The notes beneath the pieces are model-generated. The model saw nothing but the letters and a program-made list of their open reading frames with translations. It had not been told where the DNA came from and ran no database searches. From Siminovitchia terrae (GTDB lineage: Bacteria; Bacillota; Bacilli; Bacillales; Bacillaceae_C), in the NCBI RefSeq assembly GCF_003605405.2, contig NZ_QYTW02000008.1, forward strand, positions 1 to 64,000: 64,000 nucleotides of DNA, written 5' to 3'. The position numbers and the translations under genes are program-made. Positions within the stretch are counted from its first letter, which is position 1. The number at the start of each line of letters is the position of its first letter. Shown here piece after piece: positions 27,303-35,883 of this stretch.

Positions 27303-27926
27303 ATGGAGAATGTGATTGTAACTTTTTTTGATGTGGAGAGTGAAGCTTTTCAGGCACTGGCGGAGTTGAAGCAAAAGCAATTTCAGCGTAACGATTTTGT
27401 GTTATCGCAGGTGGCGATTATAAAAAAAGAAAATGGAAAGCTTGTCTTTAAAGATGGTTTCGATACAGGCATTAAGACACGAAATGATACGTTAATTGGC
27501 GGCCTAGTCGGTTCGCTTATCGGCATTTTAGGTGGACCGCTGGGAGTTCTTTTAGGCTTTGGTGTCGGGACTTCCATCGGAGCCATAACTGATATAGATG
27601 ATCTTGAAGAGGAATCCAGTCTGATAGCAGCTGTTGCCTCACGCCTACAAGAAAATGATGTAGCTATCGTCTCTGTTATATCTGACGAATATGATGCTGT
27701 TTATGATGAATTGATCGGAAAGTTTGCTACGGAAACTCGGCGATACGAAGCAAGCGTGATTCAAGAAGAAGTGGACCATGCACGCGAAGTGGAAAAAGCA
27801 CTACAGGAGCAGGCGCGTGAAAAAATACGCGAAGAGCGTTCGGCTGAACGTAAAGCAAAAGTACAAGCATACAAGGAACGCATCCGCACCGAAATGGAAG
27901 AGCTGAAAGTAAGATTCAAATCATAA
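27303..27926 (+). CDS. DUF1269-like protein with Gly-rich membrane segment
   Basis: A 207-residue protein. An N-terminal alpha/beta domain (MENVIVTFFDVESEAFQALA) is followed by a glycine-rich hydrophobic hairpin, about residues 63-95 (LIGGLVGSLIGILGG ... GFGVGTSIGAI), then a second alpha/beta segment and a long charged C-terminal helix (about 150-207, probable coiled coil with REKIREERSAERKAK). This order fits the DUF1269/general-stress-like family of unknown function. ATG 27303 follows AAAGGGAG. A mobile repeat in reverse orientation starts five bases after the stop. Confidence 0.7.
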   Translation: MENVIVTFFDVESEAFQALAELKQKQFQRNDFVLSQVAIIKKENGKLVFKDGFDTGIKTRNDTLIGGLVGSLIGILGGPLGVLLGFGVGTSIGAITDIDDLEEESSLIAAVASRLQENDVAIVSVISDEYDAVYDELIGKFATETRRYEASVIQEEVDHAREVEKALQEQAREKIREERSAERKAKVQAYKERIRTEMEELKVRFKS

Positions 27927-27930
27927 TAGA

Positions 27931-28119
27931 TTTAACTTCATTCAGCAGAAGTCTACCACTTCTGTAAGTGGTGAGATGAATGCCTATTGGTATTCCATTC
28001 AGTGGGGGTTCAAACCCCGCTGAATAAAGTAAAAGCCTCCGGCGGATGCCACAGATTTTTAGAGGAAATTTATCGAGCGGAGCTCGATAAAATCTGGGCG
28101 CAAATACGCCAAGGCGCAT
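27931..28119 (-). mobile_element. Multi-hairpin mobile repeat, copy 4 (reverse)
   Basis: Near-full-length copy (189 bases) in reverse orientation, from TTTAACTTCATTC to GCGCAT, followed by TTGAT (28120-28124), the complement of ATCAA. It begins five bases after the stop of the DUF1269-like gene. Confidence 0.8.
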
Positions 28120-28126
28120 TTGATTG

Positions 28127-28171
28127 AAAACCCGAAGGCGAAAACCTCACAGTTGGTCGCTTTCGGGTTTT
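28127..28171. terminator. Bidirectional terminator, DUF1269-like gene / pdxS
   Basis: AAAACCCGAA ... TTCGGGTTTT with an inner GGCG/CGCT extension, followed by TGTTTTG on the plus strand and a T-run on the minus strand. It lies between two convergent units. The 28172-28330 stretch beyond it has no credible gene. Confidence 0.8.
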
Positions 28172-28330
28172 GTTTTGTATGTTTTTTTGATTGTGACTAG
28201 ATTAGAGGCTTTGCATACCTCGTCGCAGCCAGGTTTTATTGAGTATGAGACTCAGCCCATCAGAGCCGTTTCGGGCAACATAGGTTGGATTCCTCTATTC
28301 CCAGGAAACCATACACGCTTTCTCCTTCGC

Positions 28331-29215
28331 TTACCAACCGCGCTCTGCCATTCTTTCTTCCAAACTAAGCTGATTTACGTCAATCCCTTTCATCGCTGCT
28401 CCCAATTCCTTTGAAAGCTTGCCAATTAAATCGTAATCTTTATAATGAGCCGTCGCTTGAACGATCGCTTTTGCAAACTTTTCCGGGCTTTCGGATTTAA
28501 AGATTCCGGATCCAACAAATACACCGTCGGCGCCTAGTTCCATCATCAATGCTGCGTCAGCAGGTGTTGCTACGCCGCCAGCTGCAAAGTTGACAACCGG
28601 AAGTCTTCCCTTTTCTTTGATTTGCTTCAGGACTTCATACGGTGCACCAAGATTTTTGGCTTCTGTCATCAACTCATCGTCATTCATTCTTGTGATGCTG
28701 CGCACTTGAGCATTCACTTTACGAATATGACGAACAGCCTCTACAATGTTCCCTGTTCCAGGCTCGCCTTTTGTCCGAAGCATCGCAGTACCTTCTCCGA
28801 TCCGACGAGCTGCCTCACCTAAATCACGGCATCCGCATACAAATGGCACGGTAAAATCGCTTTTTAGTAGGTGATACTCTTCATCTGCCGGAGTCAGGAC
28901 TTCACTTTCATCGATAAAGTCAACACCCATAGCCTCAAGTACTCTGGCTTCAACGATATGACCGATACGGGCTTTCGCCATGACAGGAATGGAAACCGCA
29001 CTTACGACTTCTTCAACAATTCTCGGATCAGCCATTCTGGCCACTCCGCCAGCCGCACGAATATCAGATGGCACCCTTTCCAAAGCCATAACTGCCACAG
29101 CCCCGGAAGCCTCCGCAACCCTTGCCTGTTCTGCGTTAACAACGTCCATGATAACGCCGCCATTTATTTTTTCCAAAACACTTTTTGCTGCTTCACTTAC
29201 TGTTTGTGTCATCAT
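28331..29215 (-). CDS. pdxS: Pyridoxal 5'-phosphate synthase lyase subunit PdxS
   Basis: The PLP-forming (beta/alpha)8 barrel subunit, which condenses ribose 5-phosphate, glyceraldehyde 3-phosphate and ammonia. ATG 29215 follows GGAGGGG and gives the standard length of 294 residues; a frame to 29248 is longer than the family. Landmarks are the catalytic lysine in [10 protein letters not shown], the second lysine in [11 protein letters not shown], and the phosphate-binding [19 protein letters not shown]. Normally PdxT, the glutaminase partner, is encoded next to it; here there is none, only a terminator, so ammonia must come from a PdxT encoded elsewhere or from free ammonium. It is divergent from a MocR-type regulator with a shared operator. 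Confidence 0.95.
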   Translation of the reverse strand: MMTQTVSEAAKSVLEKINGGVIMDVVNAEQARVAEASGAVAVMALERVPSDIRAAGGVARMADPRIVEEVVSAVSIPVMAKARIGHIVEARVLEAMGVDFIDESEVLTPADEEYHLLKSDFTVPFVCGCRDLGEAARRIGEGTAMLRTKGEPGTGNIVEAVRHIRKVNAQVRSITRMNDDELMTEAKNLGAPYEVLKQIKEKGRLPVVNFAAGGVATPADAALMMELGADGVFVGSGIFKSESPEKFAKAIVQATAHYKDYDLIGKLSKELGAAMKGIDVNQLSLEERMAERGW

Positions 29216-29278
29216 TACCCCTCCATTGGATATTGTTTTTTCTTTCATTTGCCATTATTATAGAAATAAGTTGACTCT

Positions 29279-29299
29279 GTTAAAAGTACCAGTTTTAAC
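29279..29299. promoter_or_regulatory. Putative PdxR operator between pdxS and its regulator
   Basis: GTTAAAAGTACCAGTTTTAAC: perfect seven-base arms around a seven-base centre. A second partial copy, GGTCAGTTTT, follows about 20 bases later, giving the direct-repeat arrangement seen at MocR-type operators. Autoregulation and control of pdxS by PLP are inferred. Confidence 0.6.
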
Positions 29300-29336
29300 T
29301 AAAATGAAAGGGTCAGTTTTCTTGGAGGTTAGAAGA

Positions 29337-30740
29337 ATGGAAATGTTGTCATGCAATTTAAACCGTTCAATCGATGTTCCGTTGTATGAACAGCTCTATT
29401 TATATATAAAAAAAGAGATAACAGAAGGCCGCCTGAAATACGGCTCCAAGCTCCCATCCAAGCGGAAGCTTTCCGAATTTCTGAAGGTCAGCCAGAATAC
29501 GGTGGAAACAGCCTATGATCAACTGATGGCAGAAGGATACATTGAAGGCCTGCCCAGAAAGGGTTATTTTGTTCTGGCTTATGAGGATTTGGAATATGTC
29601 CAAAATGAAGCTGCCGTAACAGATGAGTTAGTCGAAGAAAAAGAATGGGTGAAGTATCATTTTCATCCCGGGTGGATTGATACAGAAAATTTCCCTTTTC
29701 ACAAATGGCGGAAATACGCCAGAGACACGATTGATCAACACAATCACTCATTACTCCTACTTGGTGATAAACAAGGAGAATTAGAGCTTAGGAGAGAAAT
29801 AGCCCATTATTTATATCATGCAAGGGGTGTCCAATGCATCCCTGAGCAAATTATCATCGGGGCTGGAAGTGATAATCTACTGCAACAGCTCATTCTTCTG
29901 TTTAACAAAGAAACGATATACGGGGTGGAAGACCCCGGTTATCACGTCATATCGCATATATTGAAAAGCTCCCAGCATAAAATACATCCGCTGGAAGTGG
30001 ATGATGAAGGTGTAAAAACAGATTCCGTCGAGAATACAAACATCAACGTCATTTACGTCACACCATCACACCACTTTCCATACGGGTCTGTACTTTCAGT
30101 CAACCGCCGTGTCAAGCTGTTGAATTGGGCAGCAGGGAGTGATCACCGCTACATCATCGAAGATGATTACGACAGTGAATTCCGTTACAGCGGTAAATCT
30201 ATCCCTTCATTACAAAGCATGGACCACAGCGAAAAAGTCATTTTTTTAGGAAGCTTTTCAAAATCCCTGATCCCATCACTTCGGATCAGTTATATGGTTG
30301 TTCCTAAATCTTTATTGAAAAAATATAAAGAAGAGGCGCTATCTTTCTATCATTGTTCTGTCTCAAGGATCGACCAGCGAATATTAACCCAGTTTATGAA
30401 AGAAGGAGACTTTGAGAGGCATCTCAACAGGATGCGGAAAATCTACCGCAAAAAACTAGAAAAAACCCTGGAAGTGTTAAAACCTTACCAGAAAAAGGTG
30501 GAGGTAATTGGAGAGCATTCCGGCTTGCACATGTTACTCGCCATAAAAAATGGCATGAATGAGGATGAGCTTGTTCTTAAAGCTTTAGAGAATCAGGTGA
30601 AGATCCACCCGCTTTCCAATTACACCTTAGAGAAAAAAGTTGAATTTCCTCCGAAAATCATACTGGGATTTGCGGGAATACCAGAGAATGAACTGGAACC
30701 CGCAATCAAACTGTTGTTAAAGAGTTGGGGGATAGCTTAA
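29337..30740 (+). CDS. pdxR: PdxR-like MocR-family transcriptional regulator
   Basis: A 467-residue PLP-sensing regulator. ATG 29337 has GGAGG eight bases upstream; an apparent extension to 28980 lies antisense to pdxS and is discarded. An N-terminal GntR winged helix (about 10-80; PLYEQLYLYIKKEITEGRLKYG, LPSKRKLSEFLKVSQNTVETAY) is joined by a linker to an aminotransferase class I-like domain (about 110-460). The PLP-lysine context is GSFSKSLIPSLRISYMVVP. In Gram-positive bacteria PdxR binds PLP and controls pdxST; its divergence from pdxS here supports that role. Confidence 0.88.
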   Translation: MEMLSCNLNRSIDVPLYEQLYLYIKKEITEGRLKYGSKLPSKRKLSEFLKVSQNTVETAYDQLMAEGYIEGLPRKGYFVLAYEDLEYVQNEAAVTDELVEEKEWVKYHFHPGWIDTENFPFHKWRKYARDTIDQHNHSLLLLGDKQGELELRREIAHYLYHARGVQCIPEQIIIGAGSDNLLQQLILLFNKETIYGVEDPGYHVISHILKSSQHKIHPLEVDDEGVKTDSVENTNINVIYVTPSHHFPYGSVLSVNRRVKLLNWAAGSDHRYIIEDDYDSEFRYSGKSIPSLQSMDHSEKVIFLGSFSKSLIPSLRISYMVVPKSLLKKYKEEALSFYHCSVSRIDQRILTQFMKEGDFERHLNRMRKIYRKKLEKTLEVLKPYQKKVEVIGEHSGLHMLLAIKNGMNEDELVLKALENQVKIHPLSNYTLEKKVEFPPKIILGFAGIPENELEPAIKLLLKSWGIA

Positions 30741-30755
30741 GTAATATAGTGAATG

Positions 30756-30791
30756 AAAAGTCCTGATGCCCTATGCGGGTTCAGGACTTTT
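30756..30791. terminator. Bidirectional terminator after pdxR
   Basis: AAAAGTCCTGA and TCAGGACTTTT form an eleven-pair stem with a 14-base loop between convergent genes. Confidence 0.88.
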
Positions 30792-30904
30792 ACTAGTTTA
30801 TGAGACTACTTGCTTCACGCTTTTTTCGTTTGAGTCAATGTTCATCTTGGCAATGTCGAAACCAGTGTAAAAAACAGCTCCTTAAAAAAGGAACTGCGTT
30901 TTCA

Positions 30905-31951
30905 CTACTCCATCTCCCACTTCTTTACTTCCTCGCGCACACGCGGTGCCACTTCTGTTCCAAGAAGTTCAATAGCCCTCATCACCTGATCATGAGGCAT
31001 TGTACCCAGTGGAACATGCATCATGAAGCGGGTAATCCCAACTTCTTTACGAAGATGGATAATTTTTTGGGCAACAGTTTCCGGATCACCTACATACAAT
31101 GCTCCCTCCGGGCTTCTCGCTGCATCGAAGCTTGCCCGGCTATAATGGCCCCATCCTCTTTCTCGTCCGAGTACATTCATTACCTGCTGGGTTGATGGGA
31201 AAAACTTCTCGACTGCCTCTTCTGTCGTGTCAGCTACAAATCCGTGTGAATGCGAAGCTACCGGAAGCTTTGTAACATCGTGCCCTGACTGGGCTGCTGC
31301 TCTTTTATAAATTTCCACAAGGGGCGCAAACTGCACCGGTCTGCCTCCGATAATGGCAAGAGCAAGCGGTAACCCTAAAAGGCCAGCCCTGATGACGGAT
31401 TGAGTATTTCCCCCGCTTCCGATCCATATAGGCAGCGGATCTTGTACTGGCCGCGGATATACTCCAAGATTGTCGATAGCCGGACGGTGTCCGCCTCTCC
31501 ATGTCACCCTTTCGGATTCACGTATCTTCAACAACAGCTCAAGATTCTCCTCATACAGCTCGTCATAATCCTTTAAATCATAGCCGAATAAAGGAAAAGA
31601 TTCGATGAACGATCCCCGCCCAGCCATAATCTCCGCGCGCCCATTTGAAATCCCATCAAGCATAGAAAAGTCTTGGAATACACGTACAGGATCATCGGAA
31701 GAAAGCACGGTAACAGCACTAGTCAACCTGATCCTTTTCGTCTGAGGAGCAGCAGCGGCCAGCAAAATGGCTGGCGACGACGCTGCAAAATCTTTCCGAT
31801 GATGCTCCCCTACGCCGAATACATCCAGTCCCACTTCGTCAGCCAAAACAATTTCTTCGACCACTTCACGTAATCTCTCTGCATGGCTGATTATTTTTCC
31901 AGTTTCCGGATCAGGAGTTGTTTCTACAAACGTTGTAATACCTATTTCCAT
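30905..31951 (-). CDS. LLM-class flavin-dependent oxidoreductase
   Basis: A 348-residue luciferase-like monooxygenase-fold enzyme, probably FMN-dependent. ATG 31951 follows GGAGG at eight bases; the in-frame ATG at 31966 overlaps that site. The sequence begins EIGITTFVETTPDPETG, then FGVGEHHRKDF (conserved His pair), SSDDPVRVFQDFSMLDGISNGRAEIMAGRGSF split over the flavin pocket, and PIWIGSGGN in the C-terminal half. Monocistronic. The substrate is unknown; homologues act on diverse organic or sulfur compounds. Confidence 0.88.
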   Translation of the reverse strand: MEIGITTFVETTPDPETGKIISHAERLREVVEEIVLADEVGLDVFGVGEHHRKDFAASSPAILLAAAAPQTKRIRLTSAVTVLSSDDPVRVFQDFSMLDGISNGRAEIMAGRGSFIESFPLFGYDLKDYDELYEENLELLLKIRESERVTWRGGHRPAIDNLGVYPRPVQDPLPIWIGSGGNTQSVIRAGLLGLPLALAIIGGRPVQFAPLVEIYKRAAAQSGHDVTKLPVASHSHGFVADTTEEAVEKFFPSTQQVMNVLGRERGWGHYSRASFDAARSPEGALYVGDPETVAQKIIHLRKEVGITRFMMHVPLGTMPHDQVMRAIELLGTEVAPRVREEVKKWEME

Positions 31952-32055
31952 TGGACATTCCTCCAAATCAAGGTTACTAAAAGTAATATACTTATTTTGA
32001 AGTGTTAACTTTAATAATACAAGTTATTTGACCGGGGGAGAGACTTGGACTCCCA

Positions 32056-32397
32056 TCACGCCTTCTTAACAAACTCGGATTTGAGCTGCATAGCTCCAAA
32101 TCCGTCAATTTTACAGTCGATATCGTGATCCCCATCAACGAGACGAATGTTCTTTACCTTTGTGCCTATTTTTACAACCGAAGAACTTCCCTTCACTTTT
32201 AAATCTTTGATGACTGTTACGGTATCACCGTCCTGAAGGACGTTTCCATGAGCATCCTTCACCACTTGTTGTCCATTGCCGCTTTCGGCTTCCGCTCCTA
32301 CCTTCCACTCATTCCCACATTCCGGGCACACCAGAAAATCCCTATCCTCATATGTATATTCCGAGTGGCATTTTGGGCAGTTTGGCAAATTAGACAT
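32056..32397 (-). CDS. PhnA/YjdM-like zinc-ribbon protein
   Basis: A 113-residue cytosolic protein. ATG 32397 has GGGGGA seven bases upstream. A zinc ribbon ([12 protein letters not shown] ... VCPECGNEW; two CxxC pairs, residues 5-31) is followed by the PhnA C-terminal beta-barrel domain with [17 protein letters not shown] and [15 protein letters not shown]. Despite the historical name, the family is not shown to act on phosphonoacetate. Monocistronic. Confidence 0.9.
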   Translation of the reverse strand: MSNLPNCPKCHSEYTYEDRDFLVCPECGNEWKVGAEAESGNGQQVVKDAHGNVLQDGDTVTVIKDLKVKGSSSVVKIGTKVKNIRLVDGDHDIDCKIDGFGAMQLKSEFVKKA

Positions 32398-32542
32398 TAC
32401 ATTTTCCCCCATTTTCATTTATATAGTACCATTTTCCTAACATCCATATACTGTCACAGTTTTTAGCCATTGACAAGGAGCGCTATGACTTTGCCTATAA
32501 AGGTGGATGATGACTTATCATCGCGTTTCGAAAAAGTTGGCT

Positions 32543-32580
32543 AAAAGCGCCTCCCAATTATTCAGCAACAGGAGACGCTT
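32543..32580 (-). terminator. Terminator of the DUF4153 gene
   Basis: AAGCGTCTCC and GGGAGGCGCTT form a stem of about ten pairs, followed on the minus strand by TTTT. Confidence 0.75.
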
Positions 32581-32590
32581 CTTGAACTTC

Positions 32591-34396
32591 CTATTTTATC
32601 TGAATGAATACATATAAATCAGCATCATACCTAGAATTATAGTAATCAACATTATTAGTAACAATGCTCATCCTAACCGCATCATTCTCTTCAGTCACAG
32701 TAGCTTCCTTTACGGATAAATTCTCCCCTTTCAACTCCTTCTGATTATCAAAAATGCGTTCAAAAGCCTTCTTCGCATCGAATCGAATAAGCTCCTGATC
32801 ACTTTCGTCAACCAGAATCAGGAAGATATTTTCTTCATCAACCAGGTTCTTGAGCTTGTAATTTTTATTATCTATTTTTAACGGAATAACAGTCCCAACA
32901 TCCTTTGTCTTTTGATAGCCGTTAACATAGAGATTGACCATCCGGTCGTAATTCTCAATGTTCAAAGATGGACTTCGCTCCCAATCCAAGTATGCGGATT
33001 GGTTGTCATTCTTTCCTACATCCGTTTCATCATACGTTTCTTCAAACCCGAAGGTGTTTTTAAAATTTCCGTAGTGAAAAACCTTATCCGGCAGCCAGTC
33101 AATGCCATCTATATAATCCATACTGTCCAAATAACTAACCGTTCTTGTAATAGTTTTCTTATCTTTAGTGGAAATGTCCGCATTTGGAACAATCTCCCCG
33201 TTTTCAAGCATTCCGTTTTCCGACAGTGTACTTTTCAACAGATTCATCTGATTTTCACGACTTATTGTAAAGGCATCTATGGGCGGAATAATGGAAATCG
33301 CGGAGAAAACAATTAAGACAGCCGCTATCAATCCGTTTTTTCGGATAGGGAAAAAGCTGAATATCACCCCAGCGATAACAGCGAAAATTCCAAACAAGAT
33401 GACATAGTATCGTCCATATGTGATACCCATTTCCCCAATTCTCAAAATGGAAGCAATAGTCTGGAACAATACAATCGGAATTAACACTTTCGGAAAAATT
33501 TTTCTAAACAGAACTGCAAATTGATTCTCCAAGTTGCTTGCCAAGATATACACCAAAATAACCGTGATAGCATATGAAACAAGCATCGGTTCCAGCAGAT
33601 TGTTCGTCCAGAAATCGCCACTAATATTCAATACGACATACGCTAGGAGAATCACTGTATATATGGCGGTCAACGGAATGATAATATATGAAATCAGAAT
33701 CCCCAACAATTTCGGTGTATCAACTGCTTTTGCCACCTGATCCATTTGCAGGCCCTGCTCCCCTTTTATCCCGCTGGCATCCCTTTTACCAGGATAAGAA
33801 GGGGTAAAAGACAGAAAGAAAATAGGGGCAAACAAAGAGAAAACAATATTCAGAACATGCTCGTAAGCTTTATAATCCAATGAAAATAAAAGTTGGTCAA
33901 CAGCCAGTAAAATGGAGCTAAGACCGATTGAAATCACAGCTGTAAAAAGAGCCGTAATAAAAAAAGCCTTAAACACGGACATAAAACTTTGATTAAACGT
34001 AATCACGCTTTTGATGGACGGAACCAATATAAATACCATCATCAGTGCAAATATGGTAACGCCCGTTTTTGTTCCCATTTCCATGTTAAAGGTGGATGCA
34101 GACCGAATGGCAAAGAAATATCCAGCTGTTAAAGCTACTGATGCCCCCATTAGCATGATCCGTTCACTTATTCTCGTAAAAAAGCGTTCAAACGTTTGTT
34201 GAGCCACTATGCTCAAAAGTGCACCAATTACGAAAGTAAACAGATATTTCGAATAATTTTCAACCTCATTGTTAATCATATTCATATTTACTGTAGCGGT
34301 AGCCAGTAGAAAAAACATCGTCAATGGATAACGGTTGATGGCCTCTATCAGACCCATCAGCTTTTCCCTCAAGCTTTTGACCACATTCATCAACAT
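32591..34396 (-). CDS. DUF4153 domain-containing membrane protein
   Basis: A roughly 600-residue protein. The start is set at ATG 34396, preceded by GGAAAAAGGTG; frames to 34444 lack a site. The N-terminal two thirds holds about ten to twelve transmembrane helices (YPLTMFFLLATATVNM, YLFTFVIGALLSIV and so on), and the last 230 residues form a soluble domain starting after AISIIPPIDAFTISREN. This matches DUF4153 membrane proteins, of unknown function, common in Bacillus. No operon partner; its own terminator follows. Confidence 0.8.
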   Translation of the reverse strand: MLMNVVKSLREKLMGLIEAINRYPLTMFFLLATATVNMNMINNEVENYSKYLFTFVIGALLSIVAQQTFERFFTRISERIMLMGASVALTAGYFFAIRSASTFNMEMGTKTGVTIFALMMVFILVPSIKSVITFNQSFMSVFKAFFITALFTAVISIGLSSILLAVDQLLFSLDYKAYEHVLNIVFSLFAPIFFLSFTPSYPGKRDASGIKGEQGLQMDQVAKAVDTPKLLGILISYIIIPLTAIYTVILLAYVVLNISGDFWTNNLLEPMLVSYAITVILVYILASNLENQFAVLFRKIFPKVLIPIVLFQTIASILRIGEMGITYGRYYVILFGIFAVIAGVIFSFFPIRKNGLIAAVLIVFSAISIIPPIDAFTISRENQMNLLKSTLSENGMLENGEIVPNADISTKDKKTITRTVSYLDSMDYIDGIDWLPDKVFHYGNFKNTFGFEETYDETDVGKNDNQSAYLDWERSPSLNIENYDRMVNLYVNGYQKTKDVGTVIPLKIDNKNYKLKNLVDEENIFLILVDESDQELIRFDAKKAFERIFDNQKELKGENLSVKEATVTEENDAVRMSIVTNNVDYYNSRYDADLYVFIQIK

Positions 34397-34530
34397 CACC
34401 TTTTTCCTTTTTATTCGGAACAGATTTTCTTTTATGTTATTCACTAACGTCTGTTTAAATGAGAAGTCGACCGCCTTTCCTTGATGTTACTACCAAATGA
34501 AGAAACTGTACATAGTTCTTGTGTTAAAAC

Positions 34531-34582
34531 AAAAGAAGCTTCAATTTGCCTAGGGCTGCATCCCATTAACAAATTGAAGGCT
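34531..34582 (-). terminator. Terminator of the ferredoxin-NADP reductase gene
   Basis: CTTCAATTTG and CAAATTGAAG make a ten-pair stem with a loop of about 23 bases, followed by CTTCTTTTGTTTT on the minus strand. Confidence 0.75.
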
Positions 34583-34618
34583 CCTTGATTCGCTTTTGTT
34601 CATCAGCCGTTCAGTTTT

Positions 34619-35665
34619 TCATCGCATAGCTTGCTTCACTAGCTCCCGGTTTTTCTCCCTAAACAGCTCATTATGTGAGGATACTCTACCGGTCTCATCT
34701 GAATCCGGCATAATAAATTGCTTTGCTTTATTCACTGCGTTTGCTGCGTCCTGAAATGCCCCTGCAATTAAATGAAGCTTTCCTTCATGATATAAAATAT
34801 CTCCTGCAGCAAAAAGCCCTGGAACAGCCGTTTCACTCATTGGAGTACCCGAGATAAAGTAATCGTCTTTCAATTTAACATTGAGACTGTTATTGGACAT
34901 TAATTCTTTATCCCGTTCAAAACCATGATTGATGATCACTTCATCAACATCGAGTTCAATCTTGTTTCCTTCTTCGGAATTTACCAATACCACTTTCTCA
35001 ATACTTTCATGGTTCGTTCCCGCGATTAGCTTTTCAATCGTTGTATTTAATAAACATTCAACTGAACTATTTAATAATCGAGTTACTTCAGCTTCATGTC
35101 CTTTTAAATGATCCTTCCGGTACGTCAAAAAAACCTTCTTGGCAATCGGCTCTAATTCATTTGCCCAGTCAATTGCGGCATTTCCACCACCCGAAATTAA
35201 TACTGTCTTGTTTTTAAAGCGTTCCAGAGATTTTACAGTATAGTGCAAATTACTCACTTCAAAACGTTCTGCACCCTCGATTTCTAACTTTATAGGCTTT
35301 AATATCCCGCCGCCTACAGCTACAATAACCGTCTTAGAATAATGTTTTTGATTTGAGGCTGTTTGGATAACAAAATGACCACTGCTATCTTTATCAATAG
35401 ATACTACTTTTTCACCCAAAACAACCTCCGGATCAAACGTTAGCCCCTGTTGAACTGTTTGATTAATCAACTGCTCGCCCGATATAGGGGTAAGTCCTCC
35501 TACATCCCAAATCATTTTCTCGGGATAGACGTGTACCTTGCCGCCCAAATACGGTTGAAATTCGATAATTTTGGTTCTCATTTCCCTCAAGCCACTATAG
35601 AAAGCAGAAAAAAGTCCTGCTGGCCCCCCTCCAATAATGGTTACATCATACATTTGCTCATCCAT
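34619..35665 (-). CDS. Ferredoxin--NADP reductase, thioredoxin-reductase-like (type 2)
   Basis: A 348-residue FAD/NADPH flavoprotein of the YumC/YcgT class. FAD motif GGGPAGLFSAFYSGLR is at residues 12-27; the NADPH motif is GGGNAAIDWANEL at about 160-172; ATGDILYHEG-type AAGDILYHEGK sits near 285. It lacks the CxxC of thioredoxin reductase, as expected for this class. It reduces ferredoxin or flavodoxin; Bacillus YcgT is Fur-regulated. Here a Fur box lies upstream and the divergent gene is a siderophore-esterase homologue, so a role in releasing iron from siderophore by reduction is plausible. Confidence 0.9.
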   Translation of the reverse strand: MDEQMYDVTIIGGGPAGLFSAFYSGLREMRTKIIEFQPYLGGKVHVYPEKMIWDVGGLTPISGEQLINQTVQQGLTFDPEVVLGEKVVSIDKDSSGHFVIQTASNQKHYSKTVIVAVGGGILKPIKLEIEGAERFEVSNLHYTVKSLERFKNKTVLISGGGNAAIDWANELEPIAKKVFLTYRKDHLKGHEAEVTRLLNSSVECLLNTTIEKLIAGTNHESIEKVVLVNSEEGNKIELDVDEVIINHGFERDKELMSNNSLNVKLKDDYFISGTPMSETAVPGLFAAGDILYHEGKLHLIAGAFQDAANAVNKAKQFIMPDSDETGRVSSHNELFREKNRELVKQAMR

Positions 35666-35794
35666 TGTATAAACCTCTTTTCATAAATTGGATTGGTCAT
35701 TCGTGTATGGCTTGATTTAACACGCCATTTTCAACTAGATCATATGATTGCCTCTTCCCAAATAAAGAATCGTATATTATGATTATATTGATAT

Positions 35795-35809
35795 TGATAA
35801 TCATTTTCA
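35795..35809. promoter_or_regulatory. Fur box between the divergent reductase and esterase genes
   Basis: TGATAATCATTTTCA matches the 7-1-7 Fur consensus with one mismatch and is extended leftward by ATATTGATAA. It lies 130 bases from the reductase start and 75 from the esterase start and could serve both. Confidence 0.85.
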
Positions 35810-35883
35810 ACTAAGTTCGCAATTTTATATTATCCTTATCTACATTGGGAAAACGAATAAACCACTGAATGTGAGGAATGTAC

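Noticed and set aside
28172-28330. pdxT remnant downstream of pdxS
   Set aside because: All three frames were read on the minus strand; none shows the PdxT GGESTT or CAG motifs.
28980-29336. 119-residue N-terminal extension of the pdxR-like regulator
   Set aside because: It is antisense to pdxS and across the operator; the ATG at 29337 has an ideal GGAGG and gives the normal family length.
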